Shown: positions 1-12,887 of the stretch, piece by piece
Layout: every line of letters begins with the position of its first letter
How positions within the stretch are numbered: position 1 is the stretch's first letter
Source of the DNA: Promerops cafer
Lineage: Eukaryota > Chordata > Aves > Passeriformes > Nectariniidae
DNA length: 64,000 nt
Direction of reading: 5' to 3'
NCBI GenBank assembly: GCA_013398275.1
Contig: VZSE01010866.1
Location: forward strand, 248,001 to 312,000
Notes under the pieces: generated by a model
The model's database searches: none
Seen by the model: the letters and a program-made list of their open reading frames with translations, nothing else
What the model was told of the DNA's origin: nothing
Translations under genes and position numbers: made by a program

Positions 1-3000
1 AGCTTTTCCACATTCCTCAGCTCTTAAGAGTGGAACTTTCTGCATTGAAAGAGTGGGATACCTGTAGCTGATGGAAGCCCCTGAGCATGGAAGGCCATGG
101 TCTTCTTACAAACACCACCTCGGGAATTTCAGGATCTTTAGGTTTACTGCTCTCAGTAGACAAGCCTGAAGGTTAGTCAGCCCTATTTAGAGGGGAATAT
201 GTTGTAATTGTACACTCTCCTGTAGCAGGTAGGCAATTATATGCAAGAATGACACAGTAATAAGAACTACAAGCACAAACTGTTTTAAGGTGAGATCTTT
301 TTGCTCTGGTTGGCTGGCAGTTTGGACTTAATTGGAACTTATTTTATTATTCTGATAATTTATATTTCATTTAAAGGCATTGTGCTGGCTGATAGGAGTA
401 TATTAAATGTAGCAAATCTTCTGCTGGGTAGTCTATAATACAAGGCATTTTCAAGAGCTGGCAGGCTTTGTACAGGCCAAATTATCATGCAGAATGTCTG
501 AGAGCATATGATTTATGCCAAAGGTGCTGTAAGATTGCATAAATTTAAGACTTTTATTCTCAACTATTGCATTCATATACTAAAATAATTATAGGGTGCT
601 GACGATGCAGCACCATTTAAGAAAATGAATGACTTAATTTTACTTAAGTCTATTGTTAAAGATAAAACTATGCTACTGTATTAAAGAAAAGGAAAAGAAA
701 AACCCTGCGCAAGATGATGAAGTGCTGTCAAGTCATAGATCATAACACTGCAGCTGGGAGTTGCTCTCTGTGGAGGAATTGTATTGGTTTTACATCCTTT
801 ATTTTAAAATGATCAAACATGTTCATGATCAAACAGTTCACAGAAATGTTAAAATTTGGTGAGACCTCTGTTGCTGTTAGCCTTTCATATTGACCGTCTG
901 AGAGCATGGCCAGCAGTTGCATCTGAACTGACTCACTGGTAAACCTGCTGTAATTATTTATAATAATTGTCTGTGAGTGGGGGTGGGGATATCATTATTT
1001 CTGGCACAAAGATGCTCAGAAGTAGAAAATTAGTAGGTCTTGTGTGTACACATAGTACCACAATGCTACCACCTGATGGTTGGCACCTGGGTGTGAGCAA
1101 CTACAGCGTCAGGCTGGACTCAAGACTGTTTGCTTGACCATGTCCTATTTGGAAACCAGCTTCCTGTGTGTGGGGGGGCATTGTTTGTGCTGTGGGAACC
1201 AGAATATCTTCTGGTTGACTGTAGGAGAGCCTATCTGTCCACTGAGGCATGGGGTTTGTGAGGCCTGCAGGGGAGGGAAGAACTTGACAGGCTCTTGGCA
1301 CAGAAACAGTCATTTCTCTTGTCCTCACCCTTACAAACAGGTTGGCTTTTCCAGCAAAGTACTTGGCTTTCCTTATGTGACAGACTAGATGAAAAATATG
1401 AATAAACTATGTAAAAGACTTGAGGAAAAAAAGATAAAAAAATTCCCCACCAAGTTACATCTGCTGTTAAGAACTTGCTGAAGAGGTAACTGAACCAAAG
1501 AGCTTGGACAGGCAGCGACAAAGAAATGATGCTGAGAGATGGCCCATGTCAAGCCCAAATATGACAAACTGAGAAGTAGCAGCCATCCCTCAGCAATTCT
1601 TCCTTGTGCAGTGCTGTGGTTTATCAGGTCCTAATTCTCATTAGTTGCCTATTAGTAGCCTACAGCTGTGTGGCACTTTGATACAAGGCTGGGTTTGCTG
1701 GGTTTGGTGTCCCAAGTGGAAGCAATGGAGTTGGAGAGGAGGAAGTGTAGGGAAGGATGGATGGTACAGATGTTTTGTTGTACCATTTCCTGACCCCCTG
1801 TATAACTCCCTTACATAAGGACCCTGAAAGCAAATTCAGTGTTAACAAGTCTACAGTGCATCACAGGCAGTTACCCCTTCAGCTGCTTCCCACTCACCAT
1901 CAACATTGAAATGGGAAATGGGAAAAAGTGCACAGGAGAGGAGTAATGCATAAATAGCTGATGCTATTTGCTAGCAGTTCTTTCCAGGTCAGTGTGACAC
2001 CAACAATCCATGTCCCAGTTGTGCTAGAAACTTTTGATAAGACCTCAGACATTTAATATTTGAGATGACCTTCCTAGTTTAAGTTGTGATAGGTGTATCT
2101 TAACAATTTTTATATTTTTTTTTGCTTCACATCAATCCTCTGGTTTTATTTATCATATTTCCAATTCTGAGCACTCTAATATTTTTTTTTTAAGTAAACC
2201 TGAAGTATTTATCTGTAGCAGTATTTGTCTGCCAGAACAAGAGTGATGTTGATATAATCTGATATACTGGTGCTCTGCTTTTCCAGCCTTCCAGAAAATT
2301 GCTGGTCAGCAATACCTACTGTGAAATATATCGTCTTCAGGTGATATAAGTAAGGTGTGTGGACTTAAAGGCTTTTGTGGAACTGTGTTGGATTTTTCTA
2401 AGATAAATTTAATTCCAACTCTGATAAAACAAGTGAAAGAACTGCAAAAAACTTGACAGTTGCAAGAGAGTGACCTATAGTAGAGTGACCTCTAAAGAAG
2501 GAAGAATGAGTGGCTTCACTGTTTTTTCTCTCATTTGTGCTGCTTAAAGAAGGCTTGGAAGATTATCTCCATGTTTTTGCCACTTATAACAATAGCAACT
2601 CAGATCAGGCTAAACATCAAAAGATGTTTTCAGTAATTGGAGAGCAGTGGCATCACAGCTTTCAAATTAATTTTGAAATAAATTATTAGTTGAAGAGCTG
2701 TATCTTTTTTTTTAAATGTAATTCAAGCACTTTCTGAATTCATTGAGAATTTTTAAGGATGGAAGAACCACAAGTCCACAGTGGAATTGCCTATTTTCAG
2801 AATGCAGTGAAAAGCAAACTTTATCATTCTGCTATATTAAACACTTCCAGAAGTCCAAAACCTGCTTTTCTTTTTGTAGTGCGGTTTTAAATTCTCAATT
2901 TTATGATAAGTTAAGTAACATGGAGCTTATCTGGATTAATCTTTTTTCTCCCATCATTAATTTAGTTGTTATTCTCTGTGGAAAAATAGATTTGGTGTTA

Positions 3001-3481
3001 ACTTTGATGTTAGTTTTGGCTGGGAGAGTGGGAAATAGGAAAATGGTTTTACTGCTTCTCATCATATAATGAATGGTCCACTGATTAAGAATTTCAATTT
3101 CCATGTGTTTTGCATTATGTTAAAACCTGCAAAACTACTTATTAGCTGGTGTAATATTTAATTTAGGATTATGTAAAATCGGACGTAGTTTGAAATCTTG
3201 GAATGAGTTACAACTGTAAAAATTTGTTCTATGGTTATATAAGGCTACATTAATTGTGCTGGAGGCTTAAGGAATAATGTTTATAAAAACATGCTTTGCA
3301 TTTAAAATTAGCATTAGGGCAAAGAATCTATTATATGTCGAAGTTTATTTGTTAGTCACTGTGTTGAAGTATAAAAATGGAAGTTATCACTGTGTTTCAA
3401 GGTCTGGGGTATTTTTAGTTAGGAAGAAGCCAAGCTATTTTTTCTTTCTTCTTTGTTAGTCTACAACTTCGTGTGAGGTTG
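1..3481. other. Non-coding, no recognised element
   Basis: This AT-rich sequence contains only short chance ORFs and short T-runs. No exon, SINE, LINE or LTR was recognised. It is presumably TSPAN9 5' intron or upstream intergenic DNA. Confidence 0.6.
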
Positions 3482-4086
3482 TGTTGGGGTTTAGCCCCAA
3501 CCATCAACTAAGTCCCACGCAGCAGCTTCCTCCCTGTGGGATGTTGAAGAGAATGAGAAGTGTAAGAGACAGAAAACTCATGGGTTGAGAAAAAGACACT
3601 TTAATAGGGAAAGCAAAATCTGAGCACTCAAGCAAAGCAAAACAAGGAATCATTCACTGCTTCCCATAGGCAGGCAGGTCTTCAGCCATCTCCAGGACAG
3701 TGAGGCTCCATCACAGGTAACGGTGACCTGGGAAGACAAATGCCATCACTCTGAATATTCCCCTCTTCTTTCTTTTTCCCTGAGCTCTACATACTAAGCA
3801 GGACACCATTTGGTCTGGGAGATTCCTTGGGTCAGTTGGGGTCAGCTGTCCTGGCTGTGTCCCCTCCCAACTTCTTGTGCACTCACAGCCTCCTTGCTGG
3901 TGGGGTGGGGTGAGGTGAAGAGCAGAAAGAGCAAAAATGCTGTGCAAGTACTGCTTAGCAATTAAAAAAAACAAAACAAAACAAAAAACTCTGTGTTATC
4001 AGCACTGTTTCCAGCACAAATCCCATACCAGCCCCACATCAGCTACTGTGAAGAAAATTAACTGTACCCCAGCCAAAACCAGCACA
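3482..4086 (-). mobile_element. Solo ERVL-type LTR
   Basis: The 605-bp element begins TGTTGGGG and ends CCAGCCAAAACCAGCACA, the mirrored termini of the common avian ERVL-class LTR read on the minus strand. Internal landmarks of the family are present: a CACTTTAATAGGGAAAGC segment (the reverse of the TATTAAA polyadenylation region), the GGGAAGACAAATGCCATCAC segment, and the CAGCTGTCCTGGCTGTGTCC segment. The flanks carry a near-match 5-bp target-site duplication (GGTTG before, GGTGG after). No internal retroviral genes accompany it, so it is a solo LTR left by recombination. An A-rich stretch near 3965-3986 is an internal microsatellite. Confidence 0.8.
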
Positions 4087-4389
4087 GGTGGTGATGAAAC
4101 AGAGCTAGTTGTTTAAGCTACAGTGAGAACAGCAGCTTCTCAGAAAATACTGCTGCTGTCAAAGGTGATATCACCCAGTTCTATTCTACACTGTATTTAA
4201 CAGCAAACCTGGAATACTTGAATAAGTCTATCTAATTAAAAATATTTTAATAGCATAGCAGTTTTTAGATCTTAGAAGTTGTCATAACTTGGAATTTTTA
4301 GTAATTTCATTTGACGTGAAAATATACCTTAAACTTGCACATGTATCTGGTTATCTGATTTACTTAAAGCATTGAGAGACAAGGCAGTC

Positions 4390-5194
4390 ATTGTTCATAA
4401 CCAGCTTGAGTTCACATGGGGAAAGTCCTGCTTAACCAGCTTAACTTCCTTTTATGACAAGGTCACCCACCTAGTTGACCCGAAGGAAGCTTTTACTTTT
4501 TTGTAATTTTATCAAAGCTTTAGATGCTGTCTCTCACAGTGTCTTTCTGGATAAACTGTTCATCACACATCTAGACAAGTTCATAGGACATGGAGTGAGC
4601 AAAGGGCTGTTGGGTGGGGCTCAGGGGGTTATAGCAAATGGGGTTACATCAGCGGGGCAGTCAGTCACCAGTAGAGTTCCCCATGACACTGTTTTAGGGC
4701 CAGTGCTCTTTAATGTCTTCATAAATTATCTGGACACTGGAATCAAATGTACCTTAAGAAAGTTTGCTGACGAGGAGGAGCTGTGGGCACCCTCAAGGGC
4801 AGAGAAACCTTACAGAGAGATCTGGATGGCCTGAAGAGCTGGACAGTCAGCAACACATTCTCCACCTGGGATGGGACAATCCTGGTTGTCTTTCTGGTCA
4901 CCAGTGACAGGACACAATGAAATGAAATGCAATGCAATGAAATGAAGCTACATCAGGGGAAGTTCAGCTTAGGCATTAGGAACAGGTTCTTCACTGAGGA
5001 GGTTGTCAGTCACAGGGACAGGCTCCCCACGGAGGTGGTCACAGCGTCAGACCTGTCAGAATTAAGGAGCATCTGGCCAAAGCACTTAGTCATAGGGTCT
5101 AGTTTTAGGCAGTCCTGTGAGGAGCAGGGTGTTGGACTTGCTGATCCTTATGGGTCCCTTCCAACTTGAGATATTCTGTGATTCTATGATTCAT
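4390..5194 (+). mobile_element. CR1 LINE fragment (RT region plus 3' end)
   Basis: The 4475-4834 frame translates to the CR1 reverse transcriptase core: a degraded FxKALDAVSHSVFLDKL block, VTSRVPHDTVLGPVLFNVFI, and CTLRKFADEEELW. The catalytic FADD box reads FADE, so this copy is dead, and frameshifts occur upstream. A deletion then joins RT to the element's 3' end (RNRFFTEEVV, DRLPTEVV, then GTTGGACTTGCTGATCC, TATGGGTCCC and ATTCTGTGATTCTATGATT), the typical CR1 terminus. A small AATGA/AATGC expansion lies at 4914-4945 at the junction. The element is 5'-truncated, as almost all CR1 copies are. Confidence 0.9.
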
Positions 5195-8100
5195 TCTTTT
5201 ACCTACTATGTGGAAAATTACATAGCTCTTATTTAAAATGCAGCAACCACCTGCCAAGTTGTTCACAGAATTTTAAAGAATTCATTTGCCTTTTGTTACT
5301 GTGCACACCTTTGCGTTTTTCAGGTTTTGATTTTAAAATGTGGCTGTCTGCATTCAGCCTTCTGCATTTGAAACATGAACAAAGATTCAGAATAATGTTC
5401 ATTCCTGCAAGGTCTGGTGTAAAAGTGCTGAAATATACTTTTTAGCTGCTCTGTGAGGCTTTTGGAGAGGCTGGTTTCCCATTAGGGTTTCAGTTTCAGA
5501 ATGGAAAAGACACGTGTAGCAAGCAGTCTCTGCATTGCCGTGCTGCAGCAGAATCCCATAACGTGAGGTATCTGCCTGTAATTCAAAACTTCAAGAGGGA
5601 TCCAGCTGAAGCAACAAAGGTCCCACTTTTGGCATTTGTGCAGCAGCTGCCTGGGCATTGTGCCATTCATCAGAGGCAATACACATTCCCTCTCAATCCT
5701 GCTGTGATTCCCTTCCTCCCTCCTGTTTCAAATGCTTTCATAGAGCTGAGCAATATGAACTTTCATCAGAGGAGGTGAAAGTGGTGTTGCTCATTCTGAA
5801 CATGCCAGGATTGTTTTCCCAAGTTCAAGTCCCACTGAAGGTTTATTCCTGTTTTTTTTCCTCCTCATGTTTGCTCCCTTTTAGCCCTAGAGTTGACTTG
5901 CTCTTTGGTGCAATTACTTAAAAAATGCTAAGAGCCTTTTTCCAAGCAAAGAAAATTAATGTCCTTCTACACTGAGCTGTACTGCATTCCCAGTAATCCA
6001 GTTATGTTCTGTCCTTTTTGCAAATGAAGACCATAAAAGACAAGCAGCTTTGATCCATCTCAGTTACAATTGCCATGATATCCCATCCTTGGAGTCAACG
6101 TGGGGTTTTTTTGGCAACAGTTGGTACAGTTTCTGAATGTGGAACCTAATTTTTATTGTTACATGATATAAATGACGGTTGGGGAGATTTTTATTGCATC
6201 ATTTTGTAAGAAGCTGTAGGTAAAAACAAAAATATCATCTGTCTGTCTTCTGGAAAAAAAATTGTAGTAAACCCAAAACTTTGTCATCATGAAATAAACC
6301 TAAGGAACCTCTGCACAAGAGCAGCTGTGAAAGGGAATAGTGGATGGGTGGTCTCTCCGTCAGGGAATCTCTCTCTCAGTCTCTCCCCCCTCTCCCCACC
6401 CCTTGCTCATGCAAGCAGTCTGGTGAGCATTTAGATGAGGTCCTTCGGGACAAACCAACTTTCTATTTTAATATATTTTGTGGTAAGATGGTTGTGTTTA
6501 AAATTTGCTTCAGCTGTATCCCATGTGATCTTGTTGGCCGTATACTGAAGTAAGAGATTGCTGTGATAAAATAGATGTGGAAGTAATGCTGATTATGAGC
6601 AATGCTAAATCATGGTGGTTGAAAGAGCCTTTTTGAGTCATCCCCGCCCAAGAGAAGATTCCACACACAGAACCTTAAAGATAGTGCACTGAATTGCTCT
6701 TAAACCCTTCAAGTTGTAAAGCAAATCAGCTTGCCTTTTGACTTTCCTCTTAAACCCATCCTTCCACAGCATTCAATGGAAAAAATTCCAGGAGGACAGA
6801 TGACATGTATATAATAATCTGTAACAGTTTCTCCATGTCCGTATCACTGTTTGCACCCAGCCCAGGTAGTAAGGTCTGAAAGCTGTTACCAGCTGATAAC
6901 TTTCTGGTGGGTTGTGAGAAATGAGCTCCCAACCAGGACTTAGAGAGTAGAGACTCACTGTGGAGGAGAAATGCAGTTTTGCTGCCTAGTACCTATTTGC
7001 AGTGTCAGCAGAGGTGCTGATGCAGAAAGAGACCCAGGAGACTGAATTCCTTTGGACTTACGTGGCCCAAAAATAACCAGAGAGGACTGTAATGGATTAC
7101 AAATAGACTTTGTACAAACACCACAATTTTGTTTTCACATAACAAGGTGTTAAAAGCAAATATAGTAATAAGAATAAACTATACTGGGTTTACATACTAA
7201 GTAGTAAAGAAACAGTAATGCTGAGGCTGCCAAATTTTAGCACTGTCAAGAAGCTAAAAGCAAAGGGAGTTTGCCATGGCTGCTGTGACACCAGGGAAAG
7301 GACAGCCTTGGCACAGGCTACCTGAGAAAGGTGCAGAGCCTCCAGCCATGGAGGCTTTTATGAACATGTATTGTGCAAACTACTTAGATGGAGAGCACAG
7401 CCCTGGACAGTGAGTAGGTATTTCTGCAATTATTGTGAAGTCTGGCAGACATGAAATGTTTCCCACAGAACTGTGAGAGGTATTCTTTTTTTTTTTTCCT
7501 CTGCTGCTCTCTTGGGAAGCAGTTACACCAGAAGAGGCCATCTCTTCTGTTTCCCAGCTGTGGCTGTAGCATGAAGCATCTGGCACAGCTGGAACTGGGA
7601 TACAGCTTCCTGCTGAGCAGATGTCTGTATATGTTGATACGGCTTTTGGAGGGATGGGTGTGCTAAATGAGTGGTTGAGCTTTGCTTGGCTGTGAGTCTG
7701 ATTCTGTGAAAGTTAAGGGAACAAAGGGATTAAGGTACATGACTGGTCAATAGCCTTATGTGGATTCAGTCCACTTTTCCAGTTCCCTAACATGCCATCC
7801 CATTGTCTTCAAGGGGAGTGTGCTGCACCATACAGCCAAGGAGCACCTATTTTGCTTTTTCCCTCATTGTTCAGTTGCAATTAATGTGTGCTGTTCAAAC
7901 ACTGCTCTGAAGACAGCCTGCAGTGACATTACTGTGATGATATTGGAGTGCTTCATAAAATTTTAGGATTTAAATTTTCAGAGCACCTGGTTGAGGGAAA
8001 GTGAAGGGTTGCCATTTCTCCATTATAATGCATGGGAGTTGGACACAGTGAAGTTCAGAAAGCTTTTCATTTCTGGCTGCCCAGTTTTAGACTCTGTATT

Positions 8101-11037
8101 TTTTCAGGACACTTTGTGTTAAATAACAGCCTGTGTTCATGGTGCAGGTCCCACTGTAATTTTAAGTGCATGGCCATTCTGCCTGCAGAGCAACCTTGGT
8201 CTGAAGAAAAACAGCTAAGATCCAAGGAGCGTGATTAGTAGGAACATGACTACGTGAGGAATTTTGCTATGCATTGCAAAAAAACTCTGTGGTAAATGCA
8301 AGGATCATGTTGGATTTCAAGGACAGGAGTTGACTGATTTGACATTCAGAGCATTGTTCCTGGCCTTCTCCCTTGCAGGACCTGTATCCTCAAATGTTAC
8401 ATGATTAGGCTCTTCCATAAAGGAAGCACCCTCTAACTGTGAATTATTTCCTTAAATATTTCCCATTTTTCATGGTGGTGTTCGCCTGGACTTGTGTTCT
8501 TGCACACACACGAGCAAGAGAAAGTAAAAGTTATTCATTAATGTTCTAACATCCTGTTCTGATCAGAGCTGAGCTCCCTGGGCTTCAAATGTGAAAGATT
8601 ATATGATTGAAACAACAGGTCCTTACATGGGCAATATGATTCCCATTTTCTGCAAATGGAAATGGAAAGCTGCAATTCTGTTGGCAGTAGAGTGGGAGAG
8701 CTGGGATGAAGATATATCAGTGTTTCTGTGATGCATGTACAGCCTGAATGTTCATAACTCATTCAAGGATGTGACCTTCAAAACAGTTTTGCACTTGACT
8801 ATGCAAGGTTTGTTTTGCTTCATTTTGGTTTTCCAGGAGAGCTACATATAGGAATAGGTTTTAAAAATGTGATCACCACAAAATCTGTAATTTCTGTCAA
8901 TGTGTATTGAGATAAGTTCTCTTTGTGAAACAGCTGTAGAGTGCTGATTGCCTTTGCATTCTGGAAGTAAGGCTGTTCAGTGCTGAGATCTCTTAAGAAT
9001 CTGAGGCTAAATCAGGAGCTTTAGTGCTATTTGCTCTTCTGTCTTGAAGAATTAATGGACATTCTCCACCGTAGCTATTTTTTTTAAAATGAGTTTTCTC
9101 TGTGACCTTTTTTTCTGTTATTTTATATTCTGTGTCTTTCAGTCTAAGGCTGTGATGTGCCTTCCAGACTCCCTTATAAAATTTCAGGACCTGCCTTAGT
9201 GTTTCCTTTCCTCTTTTAGACTAAAGTGCTTGTTCATTCTGTCCCTTCCTCCCCGCCCCCACTGCCCGGTTTCCCACTGCTATCTCAGGATGCAGTGCTC
9301 CTGGTGCTTTGATATGCTTGGGCTTACACTTTCTATTTGAGCTGAGCTCCCTGTCATGGGATAGTTACAGGCCGCATTCCTGTGCTGGAAATAGATACTT
9401 TTTGCATAACCTGCTTCCTTATACCCTTTAGCATCTAAGGCCTCTGGTGAAGCACTGTCTCCACTACCATAGATGGAGCAGCATGGGAATCATCAGAAGC
9501 TGAGCAAGGTGACGGGGAGAATGGAAAAGCTGTTAGGGTTCTAAGAAGTGGAGGTTCAGAGCGTCTGTTGGTTGTGAGATAACTTCACTGTATTATTATT
9601 TTTATTTAAACTAAATAACCGAACTCATCTTTTTCTAATTAGATAGAGATACAGAAGAACTCCAAATACCTTATGAGAGTGACTTAATACACAAGCACTT
9701 ATAGTCACTTTATTCTCCTCTCTGCCCTTAATAGGAAATTTTTCAGCAAGTTCTGCTTCTGGTTTTGCCAAAAGATGTCTTCTCAAGGCCTGAGCAGCAA
9801 AACTGAAATATTGCTCAGAATATGTTCTAATAATCATCAGTTGTCTGTTGAACTGTTGTTTTCTTTCTCACCAAAAAATAAGAGAAAACTTAAAGGGTTA
9901 ATTTTTTTGATAAAAGGTTGCTCTCAATTTCAGGATTCTGTATGTAAGGCAAGGACTGCCCTGTAAACACAAATTTCTGTAGTTCGGAATTAATTTTTGC
10001 CTGTGGTTCTGTCAACAGCTACAACTGACTTTGGGAAAGTCACTTTTCTCATATGTGTATCTGCTTCCAGTCTTTAAAATAGCACTTCCTTTGTCTCTTA
10101 GCATTCCTGCTCTTTGCTGCAGGGACAGCTTCAAGTGACAGGGTCCAGTTGTTGGACATTGCTCTCCTTGAATCATGACAAACCTAAATTCAGCTTCCTG
10201 CTCCTGCCAAAGTTTCCTGTGAGAGCTCTGGCAATTTACGTCTCTTTGCTACCCATGAAATGGGAGGGATAATAGGCAGTGTCGTGCTGCAGAAAAATAT
10301 CCAGAAGGTGAGTCTTCCAGAATGGACACATTTAGGTTGTGGTTGCACAGCTTTTGAAACTGACCTCAAATTGGGATTGCTGTGATCCAGCCCCTTTTCC
10401 CTGAGCATGCTTTCCTCTGTGTTCTAGTACGTTCTGGTGCTGCCCTGGTGCTTTTTTCACAGGGATAGTTTGTGGTCAACTCAGTTTCTTGAAGGGTCTC
10501 ATTGAATAGGTAAAAATACCAACACCTGGGAAGGGTAGGATGCTGCAGGGAGTGAGGAGACCAGAGGAACTCAGGACTTTGGATTTACAGTGGTTTTAAG
10601 TTGCCAAAACACTGCAACCTAGAAGGAGACAGCAGACATAAGATGTTGAATAAATAGCTATGTACAGGACAGAGACACCTTGTTCTCCACAGGTTTGGTG
10701 TGTGGGTCCTCTTTGCTTGAAAGCTGATACCACAGAGTGGTATCTTAAAATAAGGTTCTAGAGTTTTCTCCAGTCTACCCTGATTATGTTGAGAAATGCT
10801 CATCCTCCACCCACAATCTATCCTTCACTCAGTCTCAGTGTTTCTTGTTCTTGAATGTACCTCCCTGTGCTAAGTCTTCTCCAATTGCTCTGCTCTGCAG
10901 TTCAAAGGGTTTGTTGCTGATCTCTAAAGTGGTTCTTCCTTTGCCTTAGGCCTTCTCTCTTGCAGGGCAAACCCAATTCTCTTTCATGTTGTTCTTAATA
11001 TGTAGGAGGCCACTTCCCCCTCTCTCTTTCTTTTCCA
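5195..11037. other. Non-coding, mostly unique sequence
   Basis: No coding exon was recognised. The only repeat suspected is the MIR-like core near 10.0 kb. ORFs of 60-87 codons occur on both strands in overlapping frames and look random. Confidence 0.55.
10005..10110 (+). mobile_element. Possible MIR-like SINE remnant
   Basis: TGACTTTGGGAAAGTCACTT followed by a C/T-rich segment and TCTTTAAAATAGCAC resembles the MIR core (CTTGGGCAAGTCACTTAACC ... CTGTAAAATGGG). Only the core is visible, so this is tentative. Confidence 0.35.
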
Positions 11038-11276
11038 AGGTACTACAGGAGGGTAGGTTTAGATTAGATATAAAGAAAATATTCTTTACTGTGAGGATGA
11101 TGAGGCACTGGAGCAGGTTGCCCAGAGAAGCCATGGATGCCCCATCCCTGGAATTGTTCAAAGCCTAGTTGGATGAGGCTTGGTCTAGTGCAAGATGTCC
11201 CTGCCCATGACAGTGGGGTGAAAGTAGATGATCTTTAATGTCCCTTCCAACCCAAATCATTTAGTGATTATATGAA
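11038..11276 (+). mobile_element. CR1 LINE 3' end
   Basis: This short 5'-truncated CR1 has the 3' coding tail (FRLDIKKIFFTVRMMRHWSRLPREAMDAP) followed by the 3' UTR landmarks GATGATCTTTAATGTCCCTT and CCAACCCAAATCATTTAGTG. The terminal octamers are decayed, which suggests an older insertion. Confidence 0.88.
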
Positions 11277-11567
11277 GTGCAACCCCCATCACCAAACAAA
11301 AAAGCCCAACAGGAAGGGAGGAATTGAAAATACTTGATTTGACTTGGTCTTTGAAACTTTGTAGTCCTTCTAAAAGCATGAGAAAGTGTGTTGATAAGGC
11401 AGTGCCTCACTGAAGAGTATATAGTTCCAAAATATATCTCATAAGGAACAAATCACTGGAAAAAATAACTCTGGGGTTGTACATTTATTTCTTTAGTATC
11501 CCTGCTGGCAGCAGATAGCAAAATACTTTCATTCATATCTAACGTTATTCATTTAAATGTAATATAT

Positions 11568-11599
11568 GTGTGTGTGTATATATATATATACACACACAC
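11568..11599. repeat. Perfect 32-bp GT/AT/AC palindrome
   Basis: A run of (GT)n passes into (AT)n and then (AC)n, giving a perfectly self-complementary 32-bp tract centred between 11583 and 11584. It is a compound dinucleotide microsatellite that could extrude as a cruciform. Confidence 0.95.
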
Positions 11600-12008
11600 C
11601 ATAACTTCAGTGTAGGACAGGATATAAATTTTTACGAGCAAGTTCTAAATTTTAAAGTCTGTGTTTAACAAAAAACTTAGATTGTTTTTATCAAGTTGCA
11701 AGATGTTCATAATAACCTGTATGCCCTGCCCCTGTTTCCCTTGATTGATTCTGTGGGAGAAATAAGTGCAGTGGTTAAGCACAGTGCAGCCTTGGATTCA
11801 TTCATGCCACATTTCAGAGGATACTATTAGGTTATGTGATAAAAGGGTCATAAACATAAAGGCACAGAAGGTGAGACAACCCAACCAACCCAAAGTACTG
11901 CAAAGGGAACACCCTGACCTGACTTCTCCCCAGACTGTCACAGGAGAGGGGTCAACCTACGGTGTGGGTGTAAAACCTGTCAGGATGAGTTAACGTGGGA
12001 GGCCGGTC

Positions 12009-12887
12009 AGTTCATTTGCAATCATCCCTGGCTTGAAATTTCTCCTGAAAAAGTGCCGGATCCTGCACCTGGGATGGAGTAACTGCAGGCACAAGCACAA
12101 ACTGGGAGAGGAGTGTCTGGAGAGTGCCTTGCAGGGAGGGCCCTGGGGGTGCTGGTGGGCAGCAGCTCAGTGAGAAGCCAGCAGGGTGTGCCCGGGCAGC
12201 CCAGAGGGCAGAAACCATGTCCTGGGGGCATCAAACACGGCAGCCCAGAGGGCAGAAACCATGTCCTGGGGGCATCAAACATGGCAGCACAGAGGGCAGA
12301 AACCGTGTCCTGGGGGCATCAAACACGGCAGCTCAGAGGGCAGAGGGGGGATCATCCCACTGTGCTCAGCGCTGGTGCACCTGGAGTGCTGGGAACAGTT
12401 CTGGGCACCACCACCTCAGAGGGGTGGGAAAGTCTTTGAATGTGTGCAGAGGAGGGAAACAAAGCTGGTGGAAGGTCTGGAAGATGTGTCCTGGGAGGAG
12501 TGGCTGAGGGCTCTGGGTTTGTCCAGTTCGGAGGAAAGAGAGGCTGAGGGGTGACCCCATTGCTCTCTGCAGCTCCCTGAAGAGGGGAAATGGAGAGGGA
12601 GGTGCTGATCCCTTCTCCCTGGCATCCTATGATAGTAGAAGAGGGAATGTTTCAAAGCTGCATTAGAGGAGGTTTAGACTGGACATCAGGAAACATTTCT
12701 TCCCCCAGAGGGTGGTCAGACACTGGAACAGGCTTCCTAGAGAGGGGGTTGATATCCTAACCCTCTCAGTGTTTAAGGGACATTTGGACCATGACCTTAA
12801 TAACATGCTTTAACTTTCTGTCAGCCCTGAAGAGGGCAGGCAGTTGGATTAGGTGATTGCCAAAGGTCCCTTCTTGCTGAAATGTTG
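12009..12887 (+). mobile_element. CR1 LINE fragment with tandem expansion inside
   Basis: This is the 3' third of a CR1 ORF2, with recognisable blocks LVHLECWEQFWAPPPQ, VFECVQRRETKLVEGLED and WEEWLRALGLSSSEERE, then a stop and the 3' region (GGTTTAGACTGGACATCAGG, AACATTTCTTCCCCCAGAGG, GGTCCCTTCTTGCTGAAATG). The copy is interrupted by a 44-bp minisatellite at 12197-12345. It ends directly in the long TTCTA array, so that array is an expanded CR1 tail. Base composition is more GC-rich than the flanks, as expected for a younger CR1. Confidence 0.9.
12197..12345 (+). repeat. 44-bp minisatellite, about 3.4 copies, within CR1
   Basis: Copies lie at 12197-12240, 12241-12284 and 12285-12328, with a partial fourth copy at 12329-12345. 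Each unit starts CAGCNCAGAGGGCAGAAACC and ends GGCATCAAACAYGG. Copies differ at only a few bases. The unit matches the part of CR1 ORF2 that encodes the conserved 'KKANGILACIRNS' block, so this is a tandem amplification of a coding segment. Because 44 is not a multiple of 3, successive copies fall in different frames, which explains the three overlapping ORFs here. Confidence 0.92.

Noticed and set aside
12197..12345. CRISPR-like regular repeats
   Set aside because: The 44-bp units are directly adjacent with no spacers, lie inside a CR1 and are in vertebrate DNA.
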